The translations under genes were made by a program, and so were the position numbers. 54,989 nucleotides of DNA. Source: an uncultured Bacteroides sp. (lineage in GTDB: Bacteria > Bacteroidota > Bacteroidia > Bacteroidales > Bacteroidaceae). The stretch covers positions 1 through 54,989 of the forward strand of contig CALUFR010000011.1 in NCBI GenBank assembly GCA_944319875.1, read 5' to 3'. Positions 37,228 through 47,842 of this stretch are shown here, piece after piece. How positions within the stretch are numbered: the first letter of the stretch is position 1; each line of letters starts with the position of its first letter. The notes below the pieces were generated by a model. It was not told the DNA's origin, did not search any database, and was given only the letters and a program-made list of their open reading frames with translations.

Positions 37228-37855
37228 TTGTACTTTTTCTTCGCTTGTCCGAAAAAGGTACCAAAAAGAAAGGACCCCGTCTGCACTTCCGGGGCTACTC
37301 CGAGGACGTTTTTGCTAAGCGGCACACAACTCGCTTCGCTCAGACAGCATGCCGCTCTTTACGCAAAAACGCCCTCTCCGCTTAACGCCCCTCCAGTGAG
37401 GCCGGAGAGCCATCGGCGTGTTGGCGCTAACCCAAGCCGTCTGTGCTCGGTATCTGTCATCCCGCACTTGATGCGGGATCCACAAAACACAGCGCATCGA
37501 AGACTGGATCCCGGCTCAAGGCCGGGATGACGGAAAAAGGCTGTCATGACAGAGGCATCATTTGCGCTCTCATCGCGCAGCCGCGCCTAAGTGAAGAGGC
37601 GTGAAGCGCAGCCCTTGCTTTTTGCGTGAAGAAAGGCGGACTGTCTGAGCGAAGCAAGTTTCTGCCTTTTAGCAAAAAACAAGGGCGGAGTAGCCTCTGA
37701 GCTTCAGCGCTTGATCCTTTGCATAAATTGCTCACGCTCGGCTGCATTCAAGCAAGCTTGATGCCGCACTCGCTTAAGCGCAATTTTCTTTTGGTATCTT
37801 TTCTTTCGTATCAAGACGAAAGAAAAGTACACAGACAAGCGAAGAAAAAGTACAA
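37228..37855. repeat. 628-bp imperfect inverted-repeat element, noncoding
   Basis: The ends are 22-bp perfect inverted repeats (37228-37249 and 37834-37855), beginning TTGTACTTTTTCTTCGCTTG. The arms keep matching inward: GGTACCAAAAAGAAA versus TTTTCTTTTGGTATC, GGCTACTCCG versus CGGAGTAGCC, and GCTTCGCTCAGACAG versus CTGTCTGAGCGAAGC. Frames inside are on both strands, short and biased by symmetry, so I call none. It lies between the decayed DUF4595 gene and the VapE-like gene. Confidence 0.8.
37456..37531. repeat. REP-like hairpin nested in the large inverted repeat
   Basis: GTCATCCCGCACTTGATGCG to CTCAAGGCCGGGATGAC forms a long imperfect stem, and it sits close to the centre of the 628-bp element. 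Confidence 0.7.
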
Positions 37856-37882
37856 GTAAAGTACAAGTAGAGTACAAGTAAA
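37850..37882 (+). repeat. Three 11-bp tandem repeats GTACAAGTAAA
   Basis: GTACAAGTAAA, GTACAAGTAGA and GTACAAGTAAA in a row, just upstream of the VapE-like gene and overlapping the end of the inverted-repeat element. They could be binding sites or slippage products. Confidence 0.7.
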
Positions 37883-37919
37883 TTAATATAGACCAAACCT
37901 TAACAATAAACTAAACTAT

Positions 37920-39440
37920 ATGAACTTAGTATCCAATCTGAAACAGTTGTTCTTCCCCTGTAAGACAGTCCTCCCTACTTCCCACCGCTCCTACGGAGAA
38001 CTCCTCCGCGACCTCGACCGCCTGTGCGCCCGCCTGCCCCAAGGCGAGGCCTTCTTCATCACGGGAGACGGTGAGTTCACCGTCCGCCTCACCTGGAAAC
38101 CCCGGCAGGAAAAGCCCGCAAGGCGGATGTTCAGCCTGAACGGGCAGGGCGAGGCAAGGGAATGGATAGAGACGGAAAAGGCTGAAACAAAGACGGTTTC
38201 TGTGAAGGATGCGGCCGTGAAGAAAATGGAAGCGGAAATGAAAACGGAAAAGGATGCGGAGGAGAAGCCCCGCGAGTCGAAGCAGCGCCAAATGACGCAA
38301 CGCCTGAACCGCTACCTGAAGCTGCATTACGCCTTCCGCTACAACCTACTGACGGAGCGGACGGAGTGCGCCCGCTTAGACACGGAAGCCTTGGAAGACT
38401 CCCACCACCTTATCTATACACCCTTGGATAACCGCACACTGAACGGTATCGCCCTCCGCGCCATGGAGGACGGAACGGACTGTTGGGACCGGGACATCAA
38501 GCGGTATGTGGAGTCCGACCATGTACAGGCTTACCATCCGTTTGAACTGTACTTTACTAATTTACCGGAATGGGACGGTGAGGACCGGGTGACGGAGCTG
38601 GCAAAGAGAGTGTCCGATAAGAACTTGTGGATACGCTCTTTCCACCGATGGTTGCTGGCCGTCACCGCCCAATGGACGGAAGCGGGCGACCGCGGACGGC
38701 GTGCCAACAGTGTGGCTCCGCTCCTTATCAGTACGGCACAAGGCTTGGGCAAGTCCACCTTCTGCCGGATGCTGCTTCCCAAAGAACTGCGTGACTACTT
38801 TACGGAGAGCTTCGACCTGACCAACGCCTCTTCGGCGGAGAACAAGCTGGCTTCCTATGGTCTCATCAATCTGGACGAGTTCGACCGCCTGCCAGCCTCG
38901 CGTATGCCCCAGCTGAAGAACCTGATGCAGATGGAGGACCTGCGTGTGCGCCGTGCCTACCGCCGCTCGGCGGAAGCCCTGCCCCGCATCGCCTCCTTTA
39001 TCGGCACGAGCAACCGCCGCGACCTGCTGACGGACCTTTCGGGCAGCCGTCGCTTCATTTGTGTGGAGGTCAACAGACCGATTGACTGCACCACACCCAT
39101 TGACCATGCCCAGCTGTACGCCCAGCTCCTGCACGAACTGAACAACGGGGAACGCTGCTGGTTCAGCAAAGCGGAGGAGGCGGAGATCCAGGCGGCGAAC
39201 CGTCCGTTCTATCGTGTCACTCCCGCCGAGGAACTCATCGGCAGCTGCTTCGAGTTCGCCGAGGCGGGCGAAGAGGGCGCCCGGCTGATGTCCGCGGCGG
39301 ACATCTATGCCGTGCTGAAACAGAAGAATCCGGCGGCACTGAGGGATTGCTCGCCCACGGCCTTCAGCCGCTTGTTGGCGCAGGTGGGACGGAGGATGCA
39401 CACGAGGTATGGGAACGGGTATTGGGTGAAGAGAATATGA
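37920..39440 (+). CDS. VapE/VirE-like P-loop protein with DUF3874-like tail
   Basis: 506 codons. Residues about 215-420 hold a virulence-associated E-type ATPase: LLISTAQGLGKSTFCRMLLP (P-loop), LINLDEFDRLP (Walker B), RVRRAYRRSAEALPRIASFI, IGTSNRRDLLTDLSGSRRFI (sensor with Arg finger). The C-terminus (VTPAEELIGSCFEF; LLAQVGRRMHTRYGNGYWV) matches DUF3874. The N-terminal 120 residues are charged and low in complexity (AAVKKMEAEMKTEKDAEEK). Related proteins are found in mobile elements and beside capsule loci, probably as helicase-primase-like enzymes. No promoter was recognised. Confidence 0.85.
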   Translation: MNLVSNLKQLFFPCKTVLPTSHRSYGELLRDLDRLCARLPQGEAFFITGDGEFTVRLTWKPRQEKPARRMFSLNGQGEAREWIETEKAETKTVSVKDAAVKKMEAEMKTEKDAEEKPRESKQRQMTQRLNRYLKLHYAFRYNLLTERTECARLDTEALEDSHHLIYTPLDNRTLNGIALRAMEDGTDCWDRDIKRYVESDHVQAYHPFELYFTNLPEWDGEDRVTELAKRVSDKNLWIRSFHRWLLAVTAQWTEAGDRGRRANSVAPLLISTAQGLGKSTFCRMLLPKELRDYFTESFDLTNASSAENKLASYGLINLDEFDRLPASRMPQLKNLMQMEDLRVRRAYRRSAEALPRIASFIGTSNRRDLLTDLSGSRRFICVEVNRPIDCTTPIDHAQLYAQLLHELNNGERCWFSKAEEAEIQAANRPFYRVTPAEELIGSCFEFAEAGEEGARLMSAADIYAVLKQKNPAALRDCSPTAFSRLLAQVGRRMHTRYGNGYWVKRI

Positions 39441-39546
39441 CAAAAAACTCTTAAGGAAGAATGGTGCGTCCCTACAACAGTTACTTATATTTACCTACGT
39501 ATTCTCCGGAAGAACCCTTTTAAGCAGGTACTTGCCCAATGAGCGA

Positions 39547-41676
39547 CTATTCCCCGAACGGCTTCCGGAAGGCACACCCCTCCTTCCAGCGGGAGCAGCC
39601 GTAGGCGGTCTTACCCTTGATGACGGTGCCCCGGCCACACACCGGACAGAGGCGACCCACCATAGCGTCTCCCCCCTCGGCAGGGGCAGGTGCTTTCTTT
39701 TTGCGGACGGAGGGCTTGCGGGGGGTGGCAGAGGCCGCCTTCTTGGGCTTCCCGCCCGAGGGGACAGAGGGCTGCACGGTGATGCGGCGGTTGCTGTTGT
39801 CGGAGAGGACGGTGAGCACAATCTCGCGCACCATCTGCTTCAGCTCGTCGAGGAAACGGGCGGCATCGTACGTGCGGCGCTCTATCTCGCGCAACTTCTT
39901 CTCCCAGATGCCGGTCAGCTCGGCGCTCTTCAGTAGTTCCTCGCGAATGAGCTGTATCAGCTCCACGCCGGTGGGGGTAGCCACAAGGCTCTTCTTCTCC
40001 TTGCGGATGTAGTTACGCTTGAAGAGGGTCTCAATGATGGCGGCACGCGTGGAGGGGCGGCCGATGCCGTTTTCCTTCAAGGCGTCGCGCAGTTCATCGT
40101 TGTCCACAAGTTTGCCGGCCGTCTCCATGGCGCGGAGCAGGGTGGCCTCGGTGTAAGGCAGGGGCGGGCGGGTCCACTTCTCCACCAGTTCGGGCACATG
40201 AGGACCGCTCTCGCCTTTCACGAAGGCGGGCAGCACCCTCTCTTCGTCCGTGTCTTTGCCTTCCTTCTCTTCGGAAGTCCGAGCCGTAGCGTTATAGCTG
40301 AACACCACCCGCCAACCAGGTTCTACGATCTGCTTGCCGGAAGTCTTGAATTCGATGCCGTCCGCTTCTCCCTCCACCGTCGTCGTGGCAAAACGGCAAT
40401 CAGGATAAAAGACGGCAATGAAGCGACGGGCAACAAGGTCAAAAACGCTCCGTTCCCTGTCACTAAGGTTCACGGGGGGCTGACCGGTGGGGATGATGGC
40501 ATGGTGGTCTGTCACCTTGGAGTTGTCGAACACCTTCTTTGACTTCGCCAGCGTCTTGCCTTCCAGCGGGGCGGTCAATGCTTCATAGCCACGCAAGCCT
40601 TTCAGGATGCCGGGGCATTTGGGATAAATATCGTCACTCAGAAAAGTAGTGTCTACACGCGGATAAGTGGTGACTTTCTTTTCGTAAAGCGACTGGATGA
40701 GTTTCAGGGTCTCGTCGGCGGAATAGGCAAACTTCTTATTGCATTCCACTTGGAGCGAAGTCAGGTCGAACAGGCGCGGCGGCGCTTCTCTGCCATCTTT
40801 CTTCATTACGGCGGTGACGGTGAAGGGCAGATCCTTGATGCGTGCCACGAGTGCCTCTCCCTGTGCACGGTCGGCAATAGGTTCAATGCCGCGGTTCTCT
40901 TCCTTCTTGGCAGGCTTCTTACCGGCAGCTGCGGCCTCCTTCTGCTTCTCGGCTTCGAGAGCCAGCTCTTCGTCGCTCTTGCGAACGAGGGCGGTGAAGG
41001 TCGTGTCGCGATAGACGGTGTTCAGCACCCAATATTGTCGGGGCACGAAGTGCTGTATCTCCAGCTGACGGTTGACGATGAGAGCCAGCGTGGGCGTCTG
41101 CACGCGCCCGATGGACAAGACTTGACGGTTCTGTCCGTATTTCATGGTGTAAAGGCGCGTAGCATTCATGCCCAACAGCCAGTCACCGATGGCGCGGCTC
41201 AGTCCCGCCTCGTACAGCGGTTGGAAGTCGGACGCATCACGCAACTTATCAAAACCCTCACGGATGGCCTCCTCGGTCAACGAGGAGATCCAAAGTCGCT
41301 TCACGGGGCAGCGCGCTCCCGCCTTCTGCATCACCCAACGCTGGATGAGCTCCCCCTCCTGACCGGCATCACCGCAGTTGATGATCAGATCGGCCTTCTG
41401 CATCAACCCCTCGATAATGCGGAACTGACGTTCGTACGTGGGATTATCGATGAGCTTAATGCCGAAGCGGGGCGGAATCATAGGCAGACTGCCCAAACTC
41501 CACGCTTTCCAATCGGGCGTATATTCATGCGGTTCCTTCAGTGTACAGAGGTGTCCGAAGGTCCACGTCACCTGGTATCCGTTTCCTTCGATGTATCCGT
41601 CTTTCTTGTCCCGCGCACCCAATACTTCGGCTATGTCGCGCGCCACGGAGGGCTTTTCGGCTATGCAAACTATCAT
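39547..41676 (-). CDS. topB: DNA topoisomerase III
   Basis: 709 codons. Type IA topoisomerase that decatenates single-stranded crossings. Toprim domain at the start (MIVCIAEKPSVARDIAEVLG; CGDAGQEGELIQRW), active-site Tyr about 338 in VTTYPRVDTTFL, and the SIGRVQTPTLALIV segment. A Lys-rich insert (about 240-262) and a basic tail precede a zinc ribbon (CPVCGRGT; YGCSRWKEGC). A -7 box TATCTTTG lies at 41701-41708 on the minus strand. Length and lack of neighbouring tra genes fit a chromosomal TopB rather than the conjugative-element type. Confidence 0.93.
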   Translation of the reverse strand: MIVCIAEKPSVARDIAEVLGARDKKDGYIEGNGYQVTWTFGHLCTLKEPHEYTPDWKAWSLGSLPMIPPRFGIKLIDNPTYERQFRIIEGLMQKADLIINCGDAGQEGELIQRWVMQKAGARCPVKRLWISSLTEEAIREGFDKLRDASDFQPLYEAGLSRAIGDWLLGMNATRLYTMKYGQNRQVLSIGRVQTPTLALIVNRQLEIQHFVPRQYWVLNTVYRDTTFTALVRKSDEELALEAEKQKEAAAAGKKPAKKEENRGIEPIADRAQGEALVARIKDLPFTVTAVMKKDGREAPPRLFDLTSLQVECNKKFAYSADETLKLIQSLYEKKVTTYPRVDTTFLSDDIYPKCPGILKGLRGYEALTAPLEGKTLAKSKKVFDNSKVTDHHAIIPTGQPPVNLSDRERSVFDLVARRFIAVFYPDCRFATTTVEGEADGIEFKTSGKQIVEPGWRVVFSYNATARTSEEKEGKDTDEERVLPAFVKGESGPHVPELVEKWTRPPLPYTEATLLRAMETAGKLVDNDELRDALKENGIGRPSTRAAIIETLFKRNYIRKEKKSLVATPTGVELIQLIREELLKSAELTGIWEKKLREIERRTYDAARFLDELKQMVREIVLTVLSDNSNRRITVQPSVPSGGKPKKAASATPRKPSVRKKKAPAPAEGGDAMVGRLCPVCGRGTVIKGKTAYGCSRWKEGCAFRKPFGE

Positions 41677-41755
41677 TCTTTTCTCGTTTTAACCAAGGTG
41701 CAAAGATAATGAAAGAATACTTTTAAGTAAAACTTTACGCACTTAACGTCAAAAA

Positions 41756-41783
41756 AAGGGTGCACCCGAACGGATGCACCCTT
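41756..41783 (-). terminator. Terminator of the mutA-mutB operon
   Basis: AAGGGTGCA and TGCACCCTT pair perfectly (9 bp), with an inner CCG/CGG, followed on the minus strand by TTTTTTT. Confidence 0.85.
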
Positions 41784-41815
41784 CCACAAACAAACATAAA
41801 CAGAAGGCTGTCGGA

Positions 41816-43963
41816 CTATTCTTCGTCCAACAGAATTTCCAAAATCTGACAGGCTGCCTTGGCCACCGGAGTACCGGGACCGAAGATAGCGGCTACACCG
41901 GCCTTATAAAGGAAGTCGTAGTCCTGCGGAGGAATCACACCACCGGCAATGACGACAATGTCCTCGCGGCCCAGTTTTTTCAGCTCCCCGATAATCTGCG
42001 GGATCAGCGTCTTGTGGCCGGCGGCCAGTGAAGACACGCCCACTACATGCACGTCATTCTCCACCGCCTCGCGGGCAGCTTCGGCCGGAGTCTGAAACAG
42101 CGGACCCATGTCCACATCGAAACCGCAGTCGGCATAACCGGTCGCTACAACCTTGGCACCGCGGTCGTGGCCGTCCTGACCCATCTTAGCTATCATGATA
42201 CGGGGCTGACGACCTTCCTTCTTGGCAAACTCCTCGCACAGCTCACAAGCACGCTTGAAGTCTGCATCGTTTTTACTTTCTGATGAATACACGCCTGATA
42301 TTGTTCTGATTACTGCTTTATAACGTCCTACAACTTTCTCACAAGCATACGAGATCTCGCCCAACGTGGCACGCACACGGGCAGCCTCGACGGCCAGCTC
42401 CAACAGATTGCCCTTGCCGGTCTTCACACATTCGGTAATGGCATCCAACGCCTTGTCCACTTCCGCCTGATTGCGGCCTTCCTTCAGGCGTTTCAGGTTC
42501 TCAATCTGCTCCTGACGGACGGCGGTATTGTCAATCTCGAGGATATCAATCGGAGCTTCTTTCTCCAAGCGATACTTGTTCACGCCGACAATGGTCTGTG
42601 CACCACTGTCGATACGAGCCTGCGTACGGGCAGCGGCTTCTTCGATACGCATCTTGGGGATGCCGGTCTCGATAGCCTTGGCCATGCCACCCAGTTTCTC
42701 GATTTCCTGGATGTGCTCCCAAGCCTTGTGGGCTATCTCGTTGGTCAGCGACTCTACATAGTAGGAACCGCCCCAAGGATCCACATTCTTACAGATATTG
42801 GTTTCTTCCTGGATATAGATCTGCGTATTGCGGGCGATACGGGCGGAGAAGTCAGTCGGCAGGGCGATGGCTTCGTCAAGGGCATTGGTGTGCAACGACT
42901 GCGTATGTCCCAGCGCGGCGGCCATGGCCTCGATACAGGTGCGGCCCACATTGTTGAAGGGGTCTTGCTCGGTCAACGACCATCCGGATGTCTGCGAGTG
43001 AGTGCGCAGTGCCAGCGATTTCGGATTCTTCGGATTGAATTGTTTCACAATCTTGGCCCATAGCATACGCGCTGCACGCATCTTGGCGATTTCCATGAAA
43101 TGGTTGGTTCCGATGGCCCAGAAGAAGGAGAGGCGCGGCGCGAAGGCGTCAATGTCCAATCCGGCTCCCACACCGGCACGGAGGTACTCCAAACCGTCGG
43201 CAAGGGTGTAAGCCAACTCGATGTCCGCCGTAGCACCGGCCTCCTGCATGTGATAGCCGGAGATGGAGATGGAGTTGAACTTCGGCATGTTCTTGGATGT
43301 ATATTCAAAGATATCGGAGATAATCTTCATGGAGAATGCAGGCGGATAGATATAGGTGTTGCGCACCATGAATTCCTTCAAGATATCGTTCTGGATAGTG
43401 CCGGCCATTTCTTCCAACTTGGCTCCCTGCTCCAGTCCGGCATTGATGTAGAACGCCATGACGGGAAGGACGGCACCGTTCATGGTCATGGAAACGGACA
43501 TCTTGTTCAAAGGAATGCCGTCGAACAGCACCTTCATGTTCTCCAGCGAGCAGATGGACACGCCGGCCTTACCTACGTCACCCACGACACGTTCGTTATC
43601 GGGATCGTAACCGCGGTGCGTGGCCAAGTCGAAAGCCACGGACAAACCCTTCTGCCCGGAAGCCAGGTTACGGCGATAGAAAGCGTTGGATTCTTCGGCC
43701 GTGGAGAAACCGGCATACTGGCGGATGGTCCAAGGACGCAGGGTGTACATGACTGAATACGGACCACGCAGATAAGGAGGAATACCGGCAGCAAAGTCAA
43801 GGTGTTCCATCCCTTCAAGGTCTTCTTTCGTATAAACAGGCTTCACTTCGATGTGTTCCGGCGTCTTCCAGTCGGCCCGGATACCGTTAGCCTTCTGCCA
43901 TTCAGCACCGTTGACGGGCTTGAAGTTGGCATATATATCTAAGTTCTTAAAATCTTTTCTCAT
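41816..43963 (-). CDS. mutB: Methylmalonyl-CoA mutase, large subunit
   Basis: 715 codons. Adenosylcobalamin enzyme that interconverts succinyl-CoA and methylmalonyl-CoA, used by Bacteroides to make propionate. The catalytic barrel contains [20 protein letters not shown] and the mutase segment [16 protein letters not shown]. The C-terminal cobalamin domain has DGHDRG (axial His), with GVSSLAAGH downstream. It starts 1 bp after the mutA stop, so the subunits are made together. No epimerase or decarboxylase gene is next to it. Confidence 0.96.
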   Translation of the reverse strand: MRKDFKNLDIYANFKPVNGAEWQKANGIRADWKTPEHIEVKPVYTKEDLEGMEHLDFAAGIPPYLRGPYSVMYTLRPWTIRQYAGFSTAEESNAFYRRNLASGQKGLSVAFDLATHRGYDPDNERVVGDVGKAGVSICSLENMKVLFDGIPLNKMSVSMTMNGAVLPVMAFYINAGLEQGAKLEEMAGTIQNDILKEFMVRNTYIYPPAFSMKIISDIFEYTSKNMPKFNSISISGYHMQEAGATADIELAYTLADGLEYLRAGVGAGLDIDAFAPRLSFFWAIGTNHFMEIAKMRAARMLWAKIVKQFNPKNPKSLALRTHSQTSGWSLTEQDPFNNVGRTCIEAMAAALGHTQSLHTNALDEAIALPTDFSARIARNTQIYIQEETNICKNVDPWGGSYYVESLTNEIAHKAWEHIQEIEKLGGMAKAIETGIPKMRIEEAAARTQARIDSGAQTIVGVNKYRLEKEAPIDILEIDNTAVRQEQIENLKRLKEGRNQAEVDKALDAITECVKTGKGNLLELAVEAARVRATLGEISYACEKVVGRYKAVIRTISGVYSSESKNDADFKRACELCEEFAKKEGRQPRIMIAKMGQDGHDRGAKVVATGYADCGFDVDMGPLFQTPAEAAREAVENDVHVVGVSSLAAGHKTLIPQIIGELKKLGREDIVVIAGGVIPPQDYDFLYKAGVAAIFGPGTPVAKAACQILEILLDEE

Positions 43964-43964
43964 C

Positions 43965-45833
43965 TTACTTCAAAAGTTTAGCGTTGTATTCTTTCAGTGT
44001 TTCCAGGACGTTGACACGAACATGGATGAAATTCTCGATACCGGCAGCTTTCAGCTCGTCCATGCAGGCGGGAGCACCCGCTACGATAAACATGGCACGG
44101 CCGGCCAAAGCCTTGAAAGCAGGAACGGCGTATTCGGCATATTCGTCGTCGCTCGAGCACAGCACTACGATGTCTGCCTTAGCGGCCATAGCGGCCTCAA
44201 TGCCTTCTTCTACGGTAGCAAAGCCCAGGTTGTCCACTACTTCATATCCGGCACAAGCCAGGAAGTTGCAAGAGAACTGCGCACGGGCCTGACGCATGGC
44301 CAGATTGCCAATGGTCAACATGAATGCTTTCGGACGCTTGCCCGAAGCCTCTGTCTGCAAGCGCAACGCTTCAAACTCGCTGGCCGCACGGTCGAAGTTC
44401 AGGGAAGGCACATCCTTCTGGCAAGTGTCGTGACCGCCACCACAGCAGCAGACAGCTTCCAGCGGGCGCTTATCGCCGGCCAGTTCGGTGAAGTTAGGAT
44501 ATTGATTGGTGCCCAGCAGAATTTCTTTCCGCTTGGCAACAGCCTCGTGACGGGCTTTGTTGCTGGCGTTTACAGCTTCCTGCACCTTGCCGGCCTTCAC
44601 TGCTGCCTGGAAACCTCCTTCGCTCTCAACAGCCAGGAACAAATCCCAGGCCTGCTTGGCGATGGACACCGTCAGATTTTCAATGTAATAAGAACCGGCA
44701 GCCGGATCGATCACTTTATCAAAATGGGACTCTTCCTTCAACAACAACTGCTGGTTGCGGGCCAAACGCTCAGAGAATTCATTGGGAACCTCGTAAGCCT
44801 TGTCGAAAGGAACCACTGTCATGGAATCCACACCTGCCAAAGCCGCGCTCATAGCCTCTGTCTGCGTACGGAGCAAGTTCACATAAGAATCGAATACGGT
44901 CAGATTGAAAGAAGAAGTCTCGGCATGCACCTTCATCTTGGCAGCACACTTACAGTCTCCTTCGGCCAAATACGAATTCACAATGTCGGCCCACAGCATT
45001 CGGCCGGCACGGAACTTGGCAATTTCAAGAAAATAGTTGGAGCTGATACCGAAATTAAACTTCATTTTCTTGGCCACTGTAGCGGCAGGCACACCTGCTT
45101 CGGTCAGCTGAGCCAAGTATTCGTTGCCCCAAGCCAACGCATAGCCCAATTCCTGATAGATGTAGGCACCCGCGTTGTTCAACGTCAAAGCGTTGACATT
45201 AATAACCTGATATCCGGGCAAGGCCTCTGTAGCGACAATCAGCGCTTTGGCTGTCTCCACCATGTTGCCTTTCTCTTTGCCCTTGGACAGCATCTTGTTG
45301 AAGTAGTCGTAGTTGATGGAACCTTTAAGTTTGGACAAGTCGTAGCCTTTCTTTTGGAAATAGGCCGTCAAAGTTTGGGCGAGCTCAACGACATGTCCTT
45401 GGCACGTAGTGAAATTCAGTTCTACGCATTCGGCGCAAATATCTTTGAGCAGCGTTTCGATATAAGCCGCACTCAGCTCTTTGGCTTTCACGCGGAAAGC
45501 AAGCGAATCGACACCTTTGTTCAGTATGTCCAAGGCTTTTGCATTAGCCTCCGCGGGATCGTCCACCTTGATTTCCTGACGAACCAGCCACTCGTTGTTG
45601 TCTTTCTTATTGCCTCTCAGGTAAGGGAATTCGCCGGGAAGCGAATCGGTTGTCTTCAATCCTTCGAGGTCTTCCTTCCGGTAGAAAGGTTTTACCTTGA
45701 ACCCTTCGTTTGTTCTCCAAACGAGTTTCTTCTCAAAATCCGCGCCTTTCAGGTCAGCGGTCACTTTCTCCATCCACTGCTCGGTGGAAACGGGAGAAAA
45801 GTCCGAGAAGAGTTTTTCTTTACTGTCTGCCAT
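43965..45833 (-). CDS. mutA: Methylmalonyl-CoA mutase, small subunit
   Basis: 622 codons. Non-catalytic partner of MutB, with the same barrel plus cobalamin-domain plan. Where MutB has the axial DxHxxG motif, this protein has [15 protein letters not shown], so it cannot ligate cobalamin, as is usual for Mut[21 protein letters not shown] matches the corresponding barrel region. TATATTTG at 45895-45902 (minus strand) is the probable -7 box. The 663-codon frame on the opposite strand is a shadow. Confidence 0.95.
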   Translation of the reverse strand: MADSKEKLFSDFSPVSTEQWMEKVTADLKGADFEKKLVWRTNEGFKVKPFYRKEDLEGLKTTDSLPGEFPYLRGNKKDNNEWLVRQEIKVDDPAEANAKALDILNKGVDSLAFRVKAKELSAAYIETLLKDICAECVELNFTTCQGHVVELAQTLTAYFQKKGYDLSKLKGSINYDYFNKMLSKGKEKGNMVETAKALIVATEALPGYQVINVNALTLNNAGAYIYQELGYALAWGNEYLAQLTEAGVPAATVAKKMKFNFGISSNYFLEIAKFRAGRMLWADIVNSYLAEGDCKCAAKMKVHAETSSFNLTVFDSYVNLLRTQTEAMSAALAGVDSMTVVPFDKAYEVPNEFSERLARNQQLLLKEESHFDKVIDPAAGSYYIENLTVSIAKQAWDLFLAVESEGGFQAAVKAGKVQEAVNASNKARHEAVAKRKEILLGTNQYPNFTELAGDKRPLEAVCCCGGGHDTCQKDVPSLNFDRAASEFEALRLQTEASGKRPKAFMLTIGNLAMRQARAQFSCNFLACAGYEVVDNLGFATVEEGIEAAMAAKADIVVLCSSDDEYAEYAVPAFKALAGRAMFIVAGAPACMDELKAAGIENFIHVRVNVLETLKEYNAKLLK

Positions 45834-46002
45834 AGTTTATAATTTTAAAATAGATAATAGGTACTATATCATCATATTGTTGTCAATAGACTTGCAAATA
45901 TACTCAAATCCAATGAAAGACCATCTTTTTTAGTGAATTTTCGTACGCACCTCGAAACAAGTGTCGAGTCAAAACGACAAAAATGAAAAATCAGACAAAA
46001 GC

Positions 46003-46034
46003 TTTGGCGGCAAACGGTTAATTAGCTAATTTTG
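46003..46034 (+). promoter_or_regulatory. Promoter of the AspT-like transporter gene
   Basis: TTTG (46003-46006), 20 bp, TAATTTTG (46027-46034), 34 bp before the ATG at 46069. Confidence 0.7.
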
Positions 46035-46068
46035 CAAGGTGTTTCAATAAAGAGAAAATTAAAGTAGT

Positions 46069-47733
46069 ATGGATTGGTTAGAAAGCTTGTTATGGGACCC
46101 TGCCTCGGTAGCCCACATCGTGTGCCTCTACGCCTTTGTCATCTCGCTGGGTGTATTACTGGGCAAAATCAAAATCTTCGGTGTATCGCTGGGAGTTACT
46201 TTCGTGCTCTTCACCGGTATTCTGATGGGGCATTTCGGATTTACGGGAGAAACGCACATCCTGCATTTCCTGCGTGAGTTCGGCCTTATATTATTCGTGT
46301 TCTGCATCGGCTTGCAGGTGGGACCCTCGTTTTTCTCATCTTTCAAGAAAGGAGGCATGACCCTCAATCTGCTTGCCGTGGGCATCGTCCTGCTGAACAT
46401 AGCCGTCACACTGGCCATCTACTTCTTAGCCAACGGGCGCGTAGAGTTGCCCATGATGATTGGTATCTTGTATGGTGCGGTGACCAACACGCCCGGTCTC
46501 GGTGCCGCCCAAGAAGCCTTAAACCAGTTGAACTATACGGGTGATCCCATTGCCTTGGGTTATGCCTGTGCTTATCCGCTCGGCGTGGTGGGTATCATCG
46601 GCTCCATCATTGCCATCCGCTACATCTTCCGCATCTCGTTTGCCAAAGAAGAGGCTCAGATTAAGGCACAGGATACTGACACCAAGCATAAGCCTCACAT
46701 CATGCACCTGGAGGTGCGCAACGAATCGATCAACGGAAAGACCCTGCTTCAAGTAAAAGATTTCCTGGGGCGTCCGTTTGTCTGCTCCCGTATCCGTCAC
46801 GAAGGGCATGTCAGCATTCCCAACCACGAAACCATATTCTATACCGGCGACCAGCTCTTCATTGTCTGCTCGGAGGAGGATGCCGAAGCCATCACCGCCT
46901 TTATCGGCCGTGAAATCCAGGTAGACTGGGAGAAACAAGACATGCCGATGGTGTCCAGACGCATCCTTGTCACCAAATCGGAGATTAACGGAAAGAAACT
47001 GGGAAGCATGCACTTCCGTAGCATGTACGGTGTCAACGTAACCCGCATCAACCGTTCAGGTATGGACCTTTTTGCTGACCCCAACCTGGTGCTTCAAGTA
47101 GGCGACCGCGTCATGGTGGTAGGGCAGCAGGATGCCGTAGAACGTGTGGCAGGCGTATTGGGCAATCAGTTGAAGCGCCTTGATACACCGAACATCGTAA
47201 CGATTTTCGTCGGCATTTTCCTCGGCATCGTATTGGGCAGCCTGCCTATCGCATTCCCCGGCATGCCGACTCCTGTCAAATTGGGTTTGGCCGGCGGTCC
47301 GTTGGTGGTAGCCATCCTTATCGGCCGCTTCGGACATAAGATGAAGTTGGTGACCTACACGACAATGAGTGCCAACCTGATGTTGCGCGAAATCGGTATC
47401 GTACTCTTTCTGGCAAGTGTCGGCATCGAAGCGGGAGAGCACTTTGTGGCAACGGTAGTCCATGGAGACGGTCTGCTATATGTGGGCTATGGCTTCCTCA
47501 TCACCGTCATTCCGTTACTGATTGTAGGCATCGTGGCACGCCTCTATTATAAAGTCAACTACTTTACCCTGATGGGATTGATTGCCGGTAGTACGACCGA
47601 CCCTCCCGCACTGGCTTACGCCAACCAGGTTTCGGGCAACGACGCACCGTCCGTTGGTTACTCCACGGTCTATCCTTTGTCGATGTTCCTACGCATCATT
47701 GCAGGACAAATGATATTATTGGCGATGCTATAA
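46069..47733 (+). CDS. AspT/YidE-type transporter with two TrkA-C domains
   Basis: 554 codons. The N-terminal membrane domain ([19 protein letters not shown] region; [34 protein letters not shown]) and a C-terminal copy ([37 protein letters not shown]) are the two halves of the aspartate:alanine antiporter duplication fold, with the family signatures [12 protein letters not shown] and [11 protein letters not shown]. Between them lie two TrkA-C domains (about 200-280 and 290-380; [39 protein letters not shown]). It sits in the inner membrane and probably exchanges small carboxylates or amino acids; the substrate is unknown. Confidence 0.9.
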   Translation: MDWLESLLWDPASVAHIVCLYAFVISLGVLLGKIKIFGVSLGVTFVLFTGILMGHFGFTGETHILHFLREFGLILFVFCIGLQVGPSFFSSFKKGGMTLNLLAVGIVLLNIAVTLAIYFLANGRVELPMMIGILYGAVTNTPGLGAAQEALNQLNYTGDPIALGYACAYPLGVVGIIGSIIAIRYIFRISFAKEEAQIKAQDTDTKHKPHIMHLEVRNESINGKTLLQVKDFLGRPFVCSRIRHEGHVSIPNHETIFYTGDQLFIVCSEEDAEAITAFIGREIQVDWEKQDMPMVSRRILVTKSEINGKKLGSMHFRSMYGVNVTRINRSGMDLFADPNLVLQVGDRVMVVGQQDAVERVAGVLGNQLKRLDTPNIVTIFVGIFLGIVLGSLPIAFPGMPTPVKLGLAGGPLVVAILIGRFGHKMKLVTYTTMSANLMLREIGIVLFLASVGIEAGEHFVATVVHGDGLLYVGYGFLITVIPLLIVGIVARLYYKVNYFTLMGLIAGSTTDPPALAYANQVSGNDAPSVGYSTVYPLSMFLRIIAGQMILLAML

Positions 47734-47750
47734 CAAGCCCGCAGCATATA

Positions 47751-47829
47751 AAAGCGACAGGAGAGTGTATTCCACACGAGAACCGACTTGCATTTGTTCT
47801 CTGTTTCGGATACACTCTCCTGTCGCTTT
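47751..47829. terminator. Long hairpin terminator between convergent genes
   Basis: AAAGCGACAGGAGAGTGTAT (47751-47770) pairs base for base with 47810-47829: a 20-bp perfect stem. Inside, GAGAAC and GTTCTC can form a second stem. It works for both flanking genes. Confidence 0.8.
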
Positions 47830-47842
47830 CCGCTCTTTCCTA

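Noticed and set aside
37228..37747. Several 60-100 codon frames inside the inverted-repeat element
   Set aside because: They occur on both strands as mirror images of the palindrome and have no domain or start context.
43851..45842. 663-codon open frame opposite mutA
   Set aside because: mutA is fully supported on the minus strand; the opposite frame has no motif.
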